From Melampsora larici-populina 98AG31 (taxonomy: Eukaryota > Basidiomycota > Pucciniomycetes > Pucciniales > Melampsoraceae), in NCBI RefSeq assembly GCF_000204055.1, contig NW_006768806.1:563431-627430 (forward strand): 64,000 nucleotides of DNA. The letters run 5' to 3'. This document shows, in pieces, positions 1-11,311 of this stretch; position 1 is the stretch's first letter, and every line of letters begins with the position of its first letter. The notes under the pieces are model-generated. The model was not told the DNA's origin, ran no database searches, and worked only from the letters and a program-made list of their open reading frames with translations. A program made the position numbers and the translations under genes.

Positions 1-2378
1 TTGATTCTGTACATGACAGAATATGAGACCGCGTGATACCAGTATTTAATTGGTATGCATGACTGTATCATCATGCAACGAGCTTTTGTGTTGATTGTTC
101 TATTTGAACGCTCAGCCACGCCGTTCTCTTCCGGAGTGTGAGGAGACATAACACGAGTGATGATACCCAAGTCTTCCAGGTATGGAGTAAGGAGCCCGTT
201 GATGAACTCGCCTCCTCCATCAAATGAGAACATCTTAAGTTTCTCACCCGTCTGTCTCTTGGCAAAACTGATGTATCGTTTGAAGACTTCAAAGACGGTC
301 TCGGCACTTTTGTCTGGTAGGCCAAAAGAGACTCGGTAACTACTATAATTGTCTGTGAACAATATATAGTATTCCTCTTGGTTGACAGAAGAAGTTCTAA
401 TTATTCCACTCAAATCCACGTGCACATTTTCTAGGAATTTGATAGCTCTAGGCCTAGTGGATGAAAATGGTAGGCGATGATTTTTCGCTAAAGGACATAC
501 TGGACATCTTGTTATTATTTCAAAATCATTTGTAGTGACAGTTTTAGGAAGTACATCATCAAGATAACCAAGGCTCCACATTCTTTTTAGGTACTTTTCA
601 CTTGGGTGGCCTAATGAATAGTGTAGTTTCAAAATTGTGAGTTGATTCGACTTTGATATTGATGATAGATGTGAACGATGACTGACCGGTGATCTTATGG
701 CCACGTACATCATACTGCCTTCTCCGATAAATTGTCCTATGAATAGCTCCTTCTTCCCATGATTGATTCGAAAATGAGGATCTTCTAGCACAGTCGTAAC
801 AGCACCAGCTCTCAGCAAACGACCTCCAGCGATGAGGTTTCGGGATAAATCGGGTACATATAAACAATCCTTCAGCTTGATGATTTCTCCTTTAGAATTT
901 AATAAGTTTACATTCCCAATTGAGTGGATATCGAGAGTAGCACCTCCTCCGGCGAGATTCAATTTAGCACCGGGGTCATGATTTTCCATTAATGTAGCGG
1001 ATTCGAATAAGCTCGCATCATGAAACATGTGATGCGAAGCTCCGGTATCGATCAGAGCGACTGAACCACATTTATCTCCAGCACAGGTTACTTGAGGATC
1101 GGCCGAGCATGAAAACTTTCCATCAATCTCTACTCGGTAACTAACTTCTCTTTCTTCAAGTTTGAGATTTTCAAAAGCCATATCGAGTTCTTCTGAATTT
1201 GGGAAATCAGAAAGATTAGAATGATGATTTAATCCTCTGGCTAGATGAGCACCTCGGCCACCGCGACCTCTACCACGAAAACCACCACGACCTCCACCAC
1301 GGCCACCACGTGGATACTCGATCCATTCTCCAGATTCTTGTTTGGATCGTTTCCATGACTCCATTTTGCTGGCATTGTTAGGGTGATGGTAACATTCCAA
1401 CTGATCGTGAGGTTTTGTTGGATGGTCCTGACCTAGGCATTTAGTCTTACTGCAAGTTTGCCATCTTCCAGTCCGGCGGCTTTGACTGGCTTCGGAAGAT
1501 TCTGCGATACGACTAGACTGTTGCCGATTGGAGGAAAACATTTTTCGAGTTTGGTAGGTTTTCTTCAATTCGGTTTCGAGGTTTCGGAATTTGACATGAC
1601 CTGCGTCTAATAAATCACAGCCTTTTTCAGCCCAGCTTTGGTTGAGTGATCGGACAAATTGGCGAGCCTGTTCTTCTTCGGACATTTCACCGTTTGAACC
1701 TAGGTAAGCGTCAACTTTGGCTCTGAAGATATCAATATATTCTAATAAGTCTTTTGAGGAGGTTTGAGACAAATCAGTGATTTCGCTTCGTAACATGAGT
1801 TTGACCGACTCTGAATTACTGATATGATATTCGCGGATCGTCTTCCACAGTAAAGAAGGCGACGGTATCGTAATTTTAATACCGTTCTCAAATTTTGATA
1901 TCATTGATATAAATCGAGTGGACTGAGTAAGATCAATACTAGATAGTAGCCAGTAAAACAAGGCTTTCTTGGTGGCTGATAAGACTTCGGGGTCCATACC
2001 CGTACCTCCAGCATCTTCTGAGTCAAGATAATGGTCATAGGACGTGGCCATTAATCCAAAACGAATCGCGTCGGACCAGGCAACATAGTTGGATGTTGAT
2101 AACTTGATGTTGATGGTAATCTTATGTAAGATTGAATTCATTTTGATTGACTGACGTTGAGCGGGCGTATCGGTGTCAATTGGTGCAGTGGTAGCCATAT
2201 TAGCGGATGGGACAGTAGTATGCGCTGAATGAGCTGATTCGGATGAATTTGAATTCTCTGATTGATCTTCTGTCTGAGATCCGGCGTAAGTCTCGTCGGT
2301 ATCCTCTGAGTATGGAGCTGGGGTGGATGCAGGTGTTGGTAACTGGGAATCGTCAAGTGCTTCTTCTCTTCCTGACAT
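1..2378 (-). CDS. Copia (Ty1) retrotransposon gag-pol polyprotein, N-terminal part, cut by window edge
   Basis: Polyprotein of a Ty1/Copia LTR retrotransposon. One frame runs from ATG 2378 to the window edge with no stop, so about 792 codons are seen and the RT/RNase H part lies outside. In order: an acidic Ser/Thr-rich N-terminus; a Gag domain (about residues 60-280); a Cys/His cluster of zinc-knuckle type around CSKTKCLG near 1450; an Arg/Gly-rich stretch near 1240-1310; the aspartic protease motif LIDTGASHHMF near 1035-1065; the GAG-pre-integrase motif HYSLGHPSEK near 600-630; and the integrase core with HVDLSG near 420 and TPEENGVAERSNRT near 105-145. Key catalytic residues are present, unlike in the decayed Copia copy at 50-58 kb. 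The family is certain; whether the whole element is active cannot be judged from this part. Confidence 0.93.
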   Translation of the reverse strand, partial: MSGREEALDDSQLPTPASTPAPYSEDTDETYAGSQTEDQSENSNSSESAHSAHTTVPSANMATTAPIDTDTPAQRQSIKMNSILHKITINIKLSTSNYVAWSDAIRFGLMATSYDHYLDSEDAGGTGMDPEVLSATKKALFYWLLSSIDLTQSTRFISMISKFENGIKITIPSPSLLWKTIREYHISNSESVKLMLRSEITDLSQTSSKDLLEYIDIFRAKVDAYLGSNGEMSEEEQARQFVRSLNQSWAEKGCDLLDAGHVKFRNLETELKKTYQTRKMFSSNRQQSSRIAESSEASQSRRTGRWQTCSKTKCLGQDHPTKPHDQLECYHHPNNASKMESWKRSKQESGEWIEYPRGGRGGGRGGFRGRGRGGRGAHLARGLNHHSNLSDFPNSEELDMAFENLKLEEREVSYRVEIDGKFSCSADPQVTCAGDKCGSVALIDTGASHHMFHDASLFESATLMENHDPGAKLNLAGGGATLDIHSIGNVNLLNSKGEIIKLKDCLYVPDLSRNLIAGGRLLRAGAVTTVLEDPHFRINHGKKELFIGQFIGEGSMMYVAIRSPVSHRSHLSSISKSNQLTILKLHYSLGHPSEKYLKRMWSLGYLDDVLPKTVTTNDFEIITRCPVCPLAKNHRLPFSSTRPRAIKFLENVHVDLSGIIRTSSVNQEEYYILFTDNYSSYRVSFGLPDKSAETVFEVFKRYISFAKRQTGEKLKMFSFDGGGEFINGLLTPYLEDLGIITRVMSPHTPEENGVAERSNRTINTKARCMMIQSCIPIKYWYHAVSYSVMYRI

Positions 2379-2410
2379 GGATTTGCGTTTCGAATGAAAT
2401 AACTAAGAGC

Positions 2411-2431
2411 TGAACCAAGCTCCCGCTACCG
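2411..2431 (-). other. Probable primer-binding site of the left Copia element
   Basis: Directly inside the LTR edge the minus strand reads GGTAGCGGGAGCTTGG, which resembles the tRNA-complementary primer sites of Copia elements. The second Copia in this window has TGGTAGCGAGAG at the same place, directly next to its LTR. Assignment is by position and by that resemblance; the primer tRNA was not determined. Confidence 0.55.
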
Positions 2432-3253
2432 TGAAAAGCGACAAATCTCCTTTGTCGAGATACCTGAATTCCCGTGACAGTTTCTAGAAGTGAGTCTCAA
2501 TCACTTCTCGTCACAATACCTGAAACACTAACCTGAATTCCCGTGACAGTTTCTAGAAGTGAGTCTCAATCACTTCTCGTCACAATACCTGAAACACTAA
2601 CCTATAAGGTTTGTTCAGGTCACAATATAAAATAAGGAAAAGGGTCGACGCGATGAGTTCAGTAAGATTCTTTTCCTTTCCGTAAGAAGACGGATCAATT
2701 TCACCTGAATTCCCGTGACAGTTTCTAGAAGTGAGTCTCAATCACTTCTCGTCACAATACCTGAAACACTAACCTATATAGAACAAAAGATAGAAATAGA
2801 CAAGTACAAAAAGGACACTACTTGTTAGATGAAGAGAATAGAAAGAATAGACCAGTTGACTATGTATCTGACCTATAAGGTTTGTTCAGGTCACAATATA
2901 AAATAAGGAAAAGGGTCGACACGATGAGTTCAGTAAGATCTAGCGTTGACAATGATTCAGATGAAAAAGAAAAAGATAACATCACAGTATGATAATTAGT
3001 AACAGTCATATTGAAGATCAAACTAATGGAGAGTAGAGACTATTGATGATAATGTAGTGAAGGGGTTGAACTTACTCTTTTCCTTTCCGTAAGAAGACGG
3101 ATAAAGGAAAAGAGTATTAGCGCGAAAAGGGGGAGGCGCAATTTAAATAGGGATCATTTAAGTTTGAGTCTGACATCTTAAGTTTGAATAAAACTACTGT
3201 ATTTTAGTATGTAAAGTGATTTGATACTTAGAGTCTTATTCACCTTTCACCAC
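2432..3253 (-). repeat. 5' LTR of the left Copia element, with internal duplications (outer edge approximate)
   Basis: The inner edge at 2432 starts TGAAAAGCG on the plus strand, giving the expected CA end on the element strand next to the primer site. The outer edge is not fixed because the partner LTR is outside the window; 3253 is a guess. Inside are nested direct repeats: a 69-bp unit starting CCTGAATTCCCGTGAC at 2463, 2532 and 2704; a unit of about 70 bp starting CTATAAGGTTTGTTCAGG at 2602 and 2873; and a 27-bp unit starting TCTTTTCCTTTCCG at 2670 and 3076. Copies differ by only a few bases, so the duplications are recent. They cover most of the LTR and probably alter its promoter spacing. 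Confidence 0.7.
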
Positions 3254-3281
3254 GGCTGAAACCTAGGTACGAGAGACTGAG

Positions 3282-3584
3282 GTGTCTCTCAACAACAAGA
3301 TCTCTTATCTGGCTCTCATGGTCTATTACTATGATCCAGGAGCAGTTGTATTGACGTCGTATCAACATGGAGTTTCACATCGTCTCACCTTTTCCCTCTG
3401 TGAATGTGCTAATGTGCACTACGTATTTCCAAAAACTTCGGCTCATGATCTCAAAGACCTGGAAGGTGAGAATGGTGCAATCTTTTTACCTCTCAATGTG
3501 CGACCAATGCTCACCATTATGGGCAAATCTGAATACACTGCTCATGTTGAAGCTGATTTGGCTACACAAAAAACTAAAAAATGA
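3282..3584 (+). pseudogene. Unrecognised coding remnant next to the Copia LTR
   Basis: An open frame of 100 codons with no usable ATG at its head (it opens with GTG) has natural-looking composition, including motifs such as LTSYQHGVSHRLTFSL and GENGAIFLPLNVRP. It ends in TGA at 3584. I do not recognise a family. It sits immediately outside the Copia LTR, so it could be the end of a gene interrupted by that insertion, or a piece of an older transposon. Between 3585 and 4157 I see only AT-rich DNA. Confidence 0.25.
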
Positions 3585-4157
3585 TTTGAACTGTGTGAAA
3601 TATTATTTTGTCTCTTTTTTTCCTTCAAGAAGAACTCAATCAAGTTGAAATACACATTGTATGGTTTGGATTGAGCAATTAAAGATGTCATTTTTTCCAA
3701 ATTTTTCAAAAGAAAACAAATCCCCCAAAACGCTCAAAACCAAGTTTTTGAATGTTAGGGTCCTGAAGGAATAAATCTCATGGAAACTTGAGAACTTTTT
3801 TTTAAGGTTAGGGACCAAAAAGGAATTAGTGGGTCCAAAAACCCGAAAAAACAGGAATGAATTAGGTGATTTTGGCCGATTTCTCGTCCCTATCATCTAT
3901 AGGAGCTAGCCGGGGTCCTATTGGGCCCTTGTAAGATTTGGCTTACACCATGGTCCAAAAGATTGAAACATGCATGGACAGAGTAACCCAGGTCAGCGCA
4001 AAGGCTGACACCAAGTGAGCCAAAAAAAAACCTGCCACCAGTATAATTTTGACTGTAAAAGAAAACAGAATCAAGTAGGTCTGAATTCTTCCCATCTCTA
4101 TGGGTTGAAACTTGCATATTGTAATTTATCTGTTGTCCTATCAAATCCATGTGGGTG

Positions 4158-5287
4158 TCAGCTTTCCAGCTTTTGTAAAGCACAAAACATATGAATGAAT
4201 ACACAAATATTCTGACCTTGTACTACCTTGTTGTGCAAAGCCTTGATCCGCTCAGCAAGCAACAGGCCGGCGGTTTTTTGAATGAAGCTTGTGACTCTTT
4301 CCGCTGCCGCATATGTCTTGGGGTTTACAGCTGCATTGAGAGCTCTCAATATTTCATAGGGCCAAAGGATTTCTGACCGGATGCAAGCATTCTTGATTCT
4401 TTGGAATACATGATTCTCCCCAAGACCTGAAATTTGTGGCAGGTACTGATCGTCCATAGGACCCTCTCCAATATCATCCATAGTATATCCTTGGTGTTCC
4501 ATGCCCAATTGCATCTCAGTGTTGGCCCTAGAAAGGTTCTAAAGGGGAAAACTAATCAGCCACACTTTTGATTGAATAACTCTCTGAAATGACATACCCA
4601 TTGTGTTGGGTAACCAAATGACTCGCAAGGAAGCAATCCATACACAGCACCCCAACATTGTACAGGCTTGTTCTTTGCTCAACAAAGATTTGGCTGATTC
4701 AAATGGCTAGAGGGCACATCTTCACTTGTAGGACCATTGAAGAAGGGAAGAGCATAAACTTGTGCAGCGCCTTCAAAGGCTTTCAGTGCTCTATCCTAAG
4801 TGATGGAAGAAAACTTTGTGAAATCTTGTACACATCATAAGCTAGAAAACCAAGATGGATGTACGTAACCAGACATACTGTGACTACTGCTCTTTTTAGG
4901 TTTGCTTATGTTTTGATCCAAGTTTTTCACAGGTTGAGGAGGTAAAGCCATGACAAGCATTCAACCAGCCAAATCAACAAGAACCGCAGCCTTATTGAAA
5001 GGTAGTGCACGCAGGGACAGGGACCGTTCAGAGATGAGGAGATTCAAAGCTTTGAGGGTTGGATACCAAAGAGCCAAAGGTCTATCTTGGGTAGTGTTTG
5101 GGGTGTAGGAACCAATTGTGGATTTGATGTGTAAAGCACATATCTTGAGATCATTTTGTCTACCTGTGAGGGATTGGAGATTATCAAAATCAAAGAGTAT
5201 CTTGTCAACAGATTGAGGAATGCACCCAATTGGCAGATGATCAGTCTCTTCTAGAAAATATACAACTGAAATGTCATAACCAATCAC
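4158..5287 (-). pseudogene. Decayed multi-exon coding region, family unknown
   Basis: Two minus-strand open stretches, 5287-4961 and about 4530-4210, look like exons of one protein. The second opens after a good acceptor (CTTTCTAG) and ends before a GTCAGAA donor; it reads GYTMDDIGEGPMDDQYLP and then an Ala-rich helical stretch ending in LLLAERIKALHNK. Between them (4700-4900) lie further protein-like fragments in the same direction, such as FEGAAQVYALPFFNGP, broken by stops. I cannot name the family. The mixture of plausible splice sites and stops suggests a dead gene or an old transposon gene. Confidence 0.35.
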
Positions 5288-5592
5288 TTCAGGTGTGATA
5301 TTGTGTGGTGTTTGGCGAAGGTATTGGTTGCAGACTGAACTTCACATGTAGTTGTTAGGATAATGGTGAGTGAGGACATTGGTTTTAAATTTTGGGTCAA
5401 CATGTGGCGTCCACAGTTTTTTTCCTGTACAAGACCAAAGAGCAAAAGTCAATTATACAGATAAAAAATAAAAATCAATATACTGATGATCTTGAGGTTG
5501 GTCATATGGTCCTTTGGAATGTTTGGCATTGATTTTGTCACGCGTCCGAGATGGGCCCATTCCTAAACAATAACATGAATCAGTTCTATATA

Positions 5593-6110
5593 GCATGCTG
5601 AGATGAGCTTGAACCCTGTCAATCCTCGTCATCAGCCTACAATTTAATAGCAATTGAGCAGTTTAAGACCTGTCAGTGCTGCTCAGATTACAAAAATGGT
5701 GTTTTAAGAAAAATAGTGGTACATAAACTTGAACACCCAACCTGGAAACCCATGGACAAAACCCATGACAACCCAATTGTTTTGGGGGTTTTAGGTTGGG
5801 TGTTCATGTTTGTGTGCCACTAATAACTTGTATGATGGATTTTATAAGCATCAAGGGTTGATACCCTTTCATGATCATCATCACAGCACAGCACTGAGCA
5901 TCTATCTATTTTCAATTTTCTCCTCAAATTCAAAATTAGAAATGACAAAAATGAAGGGAGGGAGAAAACTAAAGAGAATATTGAAAAATCAGAGATGAAA
6001 GCACATAATGGGCTGAGATGAGCTTGAAATCTGTCAATCCTCATCATCAGCCCTGCAACAAGAGGTAGCAATGGAGCAACCTGAGACCTGTCAGTGCTGT
6101 CCAAATTGCT
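5593..6110. repeat. Pair of diverged ~100-bp direct repeats
   Basis: A segment with GCTGAGATGAGCTTGAA, then CTGTCAATCCTC, ATCAGCC and GACCTGTCAGTGCTG, occurs at about 5593-5695 and again at about 6012-6110 in the same orientation. Between the copies lies the short MITE at 5714-5822. This may be an older duplicated element; no coding content is seen. Confidence 0.5.
5714..5822. mobile_element. Small MITE, TAGTGG-type terminal inverted repeats
   Basis: A near-palindromic 109-bp unit begins TAGTGGTACATAAACTTG and ends with the inverted counterpart of GTGGCACACAAACATG. The arms contain ACCCAACCT and runs of AACCC. The 904-bp element at 58467-59370 has related ends (TAGTGGTGTACAAACC, then ACCCAAC), so both look like members of one non-autonomous family. 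No target duplication is clear. Confidence 0.6.
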
Positions 6111-6500
6111 CTAGTAAACAAAAAACATATAAAGAGAAGAAGAGCAACAAAAGTAATAAGACAATTGGGTAAATATCACAAACCAGCAAGATTGAAGTTT
6201 GGGGAGGGGATGGTCAAAGGCAAGGTGTTCAAAGGTAAAGTTTTTATTCAAAAAGAAGAAAGGGCTTTTATTGGTCTCCCAAAAATTGGTAGTCCGAGGT
6301 AGCTTCTTTACGCACTTCTACGCATATTGCCAACTTCTATGTGTTGTCCAAACATACCGGGCTGAACTCTGACACCCTTGCCTGAGCAGACTGAGAAAAT
6401 GTTACCTACCTTCAAACCTTGCAAACCTGTTATGAGATAGGAGTCTGTGGTTTCCGTCGCCATTGATCATGAAGCGAGAAAGTATCAACCAAAGAATGTA

Positions 6501-7919
6501 CAGCTGTTTGCATAAAAAATGCCGTCACCCTTTTTTATTTTTTTATTTTTTTTAAGTTGCACTAAAAATTACCCAGGTAGAGTCTACATAAGAGCTGTAG
6601 TAGGCTCTCAACTTTTTCAAGGGTGCAAAGTTTGCAAAAGATCCTCATCCACTATTGTTGCTGTAAATGGTCTTGGTATTGTATATTTGACTGAAATTTA
6701 CAGTGCCAAGCCTCAAAATCACCAATTGTGTGCAAAGTACACATTGGCACGTACCTTTTCAGTAAAGAATCAGTAGAGATCCAGTAAATCTACAGGACCT
6801 ATACCAAATTGGTATTTGAAAAATCTACCAAACATACCAAGCCAAATCCATCTCCACCTTTCCCAAAACCGTACTATGCCACATGCATATGTATTTATTT
6901 CCTGTTTTCATCACCTGCAATTTTGATTCATCCGTTCATCAATTCAAACTTCAAATGTTTCCTTCTTCATCTCTTAAATCATATCAAAATGAATGCAACT
7001 ACAATGAAACCATCAGATTCAAACCAACAACAAATCACTCTGCAAAAAATTGATGATCCTTTTGAAAATATGTTTCTCCACATTTTTGTCCCCTAAAGCC
7101 TCCCTGTATGGGTAGGATTTCTACATATAATTCCTGAATGGGTCTGCAAGTTTGATTTCCTGAAGTTCTTTGCCCCAAGACAAATTTTGAGGGAACATAT
7201 TGCCAAAATCACTCTGAATTTGATTGATATACATGTAAATGGTATTTTACAAAAATTTCTGCCATAAACTGTGCCATATTCTGCCTAGAATCAAAGAATC
7301 AATCAAAATGTTGACTGCTCATGTACACACCACAATTACATATAGAGATACTGCCCATACAGGAAGGCTTTAGGGGACAAAAATGTGGAGAAACATATTT
7401 TCAAAAGGAATATCAATTTTTTTGTGTATGTATATTGATGAAGCTGGAAGATATTCCAGAATCAATTCTCAGGTATAGTACAAAAATAGTATCTTTTGTC
7501 GGTGATTTTTTTTCAAACTTCAATGACTCAGTCAATTTATGTCACAAAGGTTAATAAGCTATATATTCTTGGGGGGAAATGCAGGAGCAGGTTTGTACAG
7601 ATTTATGATGCTGTATGACATCATCTCACTTTTGGTGGTATCCCAACCACTTCTCAACAAATTCTCAATTGATGGATGTTATCCACTTGATATCCATTTC
7701 ACAACTTTCTCATGACTTTCTCATAACTTGCTAGGCTCAGTGGGATGCACTGCCCTGCCAGTGACTTGTGAGTGGGGGCTGTGTATGCAACCTTTAAAAT
7801 TCAGCACATCATGATCAACGCAGCTGCTCTTTATGTAGAATTTACATCGGTAATTTTTAGTGCAACTAAAAAAAATCAAAAATGAAAAAGGGCGACAGCA
7901 TTTTTTATGCAAACAGCTG
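6501..7919. mobile_element. 1.4 kb non-autonomous element, TA target, Tc1/mariner-like ends
   Basis: The ends CAGCTGTTTGCATAAAAAAT and its inverted copy are flanked by TA on both sides (6499-6500 and 7920-7921). The inverted arms continue imperfectly for about 100 bp, sharing a poly-T tract and TTGCACTAAAAATTACC. TA target duplication with CAG-type ends is typical of Tc1/mariner-related elements. No transposase-like frame is seen. A second inverted repeat (7045-7425) sits almost exactly in the middle. Confidence 0.75.
7045..7425. repeat. Foldback inverted repeat inside the 1.4 kb element
   Basis: Left arm about 7045-7135 and right arm about 7325-7425 are close inverted copies (for example CTTTTGAAAATATGTTTCTC against its complement), separated by about 190 bp. 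The centre nearly coincides with that of the surrounding element. It is either a nested foldback MITE or an internal part of the same palindromic element. Confidence 0.7.
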
Positions 7920-8039
7920 TATTTCAAATTGTTCCAGAAACAATTTGAATGAACGCTGCAATGCCAATGGCTGAGCAAGTTAAGCGCAGCATAAAACTCA
8001 CTTCACTGGCCAGCTGCGTTGGCGACAATTCAACTGTGG

Positions 8040-8085
8040 GTGCTACCATGAAAATCGTGTGCTAAGGTGATTTTCATGGTAGCAC
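8040..8085. repeat. Perfect short hairpin
   Basis: The 17-base arm GTGCTACCATGAAAATC at 8040-8056 is followed after 12 bases by its exact complement at 8069-8085. It could be a remnant end of a palindromic element. There is no U-run that would suggest a terminator. From 8086 to 8943 I see no supported gene; the last part is probably the 3' region of the phospholipase gene. Confidence 0.6.
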
Positions 8086-8943
8086 TTCAGTGAAATCATC
8101 TTCCACCCACCTCTCCACAATGGAGCCTACAACAGCTAAAACAAATAAAAAAACAATCACCAAAAATGTTTGCTTTAGTGTATTGTTTAGGTGAATCTGG
8201 GTGATTTTCATAGAACAAAAAGCGTCCTCGGCCAATATGTAAGAATACAATGTTTTTGGAAAAACCAGAGATATATTGCACAACAAGGGGTAAGAAGCTT
8301 CCTTGGGTGCGGTCAAATCATGGAGTACCCAAACCAGATTCAACAACTGTCTTTTGATGATATCCATCTTGTACCAATTTCTTCTCCTTTTAATCTCCCA
8401 ATTCCATTTGATGATCAAGAGGACCATTCCAACCTTTTTCCGAGTTCACACCAAAAGAGTCACGAAAAATCTTGTTGTCTACGTTATACACTTGGAATTG
8501 TGGTTAATGGCTTTTTATGATTTTTTCAGTTTTCTACATATACTACAAATATCTACAACATCAGCTAACAACATCTACAACATCTCATGATTTCATAACC
8601 AGAAAGGTGATCACTATTCCAAGATTTTTCCTTTGATCAGTAACCATGAAGTTCTACAAAACTCAAGTTCTGTCGATTTTTTGATCTCAATCAACTGCCA
8701 CAAATAAATAACCGTATCCCTTGACCCAAAAACAATCTACTACAAAATTTACAAAATAGATTTCCATACATCAATGATTCTAATGATCACCACATCTGAT
8801 TTACCGGCATAAGAGTTTTACTTGAGTTTGAATCCAATTTCTTGACTTTGAACGCTACCACCGTTCAATGGAAATGAGAATAAATAAATAAAGCTCCAAT
8901 ATGTTCAGTAAGACCTTGAAGAATCTCAACAGATCTGCAAAAA

Positions 8944-11311
8944 TCATTTTGATGGATTCCAGCAGTATCTTTGAAAGCATTGATTACAGAGACCTTCACG
9001 TGGAATTTTTTGTCGCTCTCGAGACCTATCAACTACAGCGCAGGCGAGACAAGCAGACCAATGTGGATCACGAAACACTCGGTTTTTGATATTTTCTTCT
9101 GAAGGGAATCCTCGATAACCAATCTCGGAAGCTGCGCCAAGGAAAGATTCGACTTGTTTACGTGGATACTAAGAATAGAAAATCATCATAAGTTTCGATT
9201 TCTATGATTCTCTCTGATGATGACAAAATAGAGTTTGATTTACCTGAAGTTGATCAACTGATGTGTTCGTGATACCAGCTGATCCATCCAAAGGAGCTGA
9301 ATTAGGTAGCCATACGATCAATGGAACCTCAGGCTCGTTGCACCCGAAGAAATTCGGATGTGATCTTATTTTCTCGTACTCGGCTTCCGAACTTGGAACT
9401 CGGGGAAAACTATAGGCGCCTTCTGAAAGCTGAGCTCTATGAGATGCAGCTCGTAAAGAATCTCCAGTGGCATACTCATTTCCCACTGCTCCATCCTACG
9501 TCATAGGTAAAGAAAGTTACATTAGAAGCTAACCAAGAAGGACTAGGTGGGAACAAATGTAAGGTAATCATTGATAAAGAGATACTGACCTTGGCTAAGC
9601 TCACTGCATCAATACCAATGATGATATCCACCTTTCGGGCTGGTTGTAGCATTGGTAGATAGGGCGTCATACCTGTAATAAATAGGACATTGAAATTAGA
9701 ATGATGGTATGATCGTTGGCTAAGATGGTAGACGTACTGCCGTCGTAACCTCCGTCTAGGAGGCGAAGATCAGCTGATGTCTTATCCAAATAAGTGTTAG
9801 TCCCCTCCTGAAAAAAAGGATTAGGGACTGAGGCTGTATCGAGAGGAATACCGGGCTGGAAGCTTCCAAAAGTAGTGTTGATGAGAGTCATGACCTTGAA
9901 AACTGGACTCTGTTTAGAGAGGTAAGCCGGGCTCGTGACAACCTTTGGAAAGATATTACTAGAGACAGCAGCAAGATAACTAGCTTGATCAAAACCTTGA
10001 GCACATTTTTGAGTTTCTGATTTTCCACCTTTCAAGCGTGTACCTAAATATTCTGTTGGTATAAAGCTAGCCAAGTTGGTGTCCCAACTTCCGGACTCTA
10101 TTGGTGTGAATTCGTAAGCGGTGTTCGTCAATGGGACAAAGGCTGAAGGTTGTTTCTTTGTTTCATCTTGACGCGGTGAGAGCGAGGTAGCTGTGATGAT
10201 AGGAAAAGGTTGTTCAAAACGCTGGAACGTAGGGCTGAAGCCGTAGAATTACAAATAAGCCATCAAACTGGACTTGAACCTTTTGTTTTTGCAAAAAAAC
10301 GACTTACGCATTTCGAATGCCCGAGAAAGTGACATCTATCCCGTGTGGTAGAGATTGATCAAAGAAGTTACTTTCCGTGGTTCCAGTGATGATATGATAA
10401 CGCAGCATTAAAGACCAAAAGTCTACTATGGTGACATGAAATCCCGCCTTGACCTTTTCACCCATTCTTGCCGCAATGTCGGCCAAATATTTTGCATTCT
10501 TCTCTTCAATTCCCTTACCATCAGGAACTGTTTGATTATCAGCAGGCTAATGGTTGATAAAAAGTTTACATCAATTTTCAATCAGAGTAATTCATAATAA
10601 TTCAACTTGACTCACACTGAACAAATCATATTGTAATAAAAGACTTCCAAACTGGCTAGCCGTGTTTTTGCCCTTGGGAGAACGTCCTGAAAGAGCTAAA
10701 TCATAAAGTGTTGGGAAATTCGCCTGAGCGAGAGCAGTGACCACCCAAGCACCTCCACTAAGACCAACAACATAATCACTAGCTTGTAAAAGTCCACCCG
10801 TACCAACCTGAGCTGAGGTTTTGTTTCTTCCATCAAACGCATTCAAAACACCACTCGCATACAATGAAGCACGGAATCCTCCGCCAGAGGTGGCTAAAGC
10901 TGTACGAGGTAGAATGTTGAGATCTTTTGAGGCGAGGATGGTTTCGAGGTATTTAGGTAATACACTGTTACTAGACGTAGTACTGTTAGAATCGCGTCGA
11001 GACTGAGTAGAGGTATTGGCTTCGGGGCGATTCTTCTTTCCAGCCGCTGCAGCTTTCAAGCTTTGCTGGACGTTACGCAGGAAAGTCACATATGCTGGAC
11101 CAGCTATTTGTTGACGACGACGCTGTAAGTAATGAAGTTCAGATGGATTCAATTGTTGAGAGCTCTTGGTACCTGCCTTTCGAAGTGAAAAGTTGGCAGG
11201 ACACTGAATGTAACCGATAGAAGATACCTGATCAAGCAGGGTTGAAGTATATACAATGAAGAGGAAAAGGTTGAATGCGAAAAAGGTGGAATGGTTGAAG
11301 AGTTGATACAT
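8944..11311 (-). CDS. Secreted lysophospholipase / phospholipase B
   Basis: Hydrolyses acyl chains of phospholipids and lysophospholipids; family members are secreted or GPI-bound. Six exons join in frame: 11311-10616, 10546-10308, 10234-9738, 9672-9590, 9495-9244, 9168-8944, giving 663 residues, the usual length for fungal PLB. The N-terminus has a hydrophobic signal-like segment (FFAFNLFLFIVY), followed by Cys-containing mature sequence. Catalytic elements of the PLA2_B family are all visible: SGGGFR, the nucleophile motif GLSGGAW, and the aspartate motif LLDGGYDG. The C-terminus has the typical CACAVVDRSRER and CFQRYCW stretch. A Ser/Thr-rich segment lies near residues 95-120. The start is the first ATG before the signal segment. 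Function is well supported; substrate preference and GPI anchoring are not visible. Confidence 0.93.

Noticed and set aside
598..867. 89-codon minus-strand frame over the left Copia
   Set aside because: Out-of-frame shadow of the Copia polyprotein, which is open in another phase through the same bases.
2463..2772. Regularly repeated 69-bp units resembling a CRISPR-like array
   Set aside because: The units are mostly directly adjacent without unique spacers, lie inside a Copia LTR, and the genome is eukaryotic.
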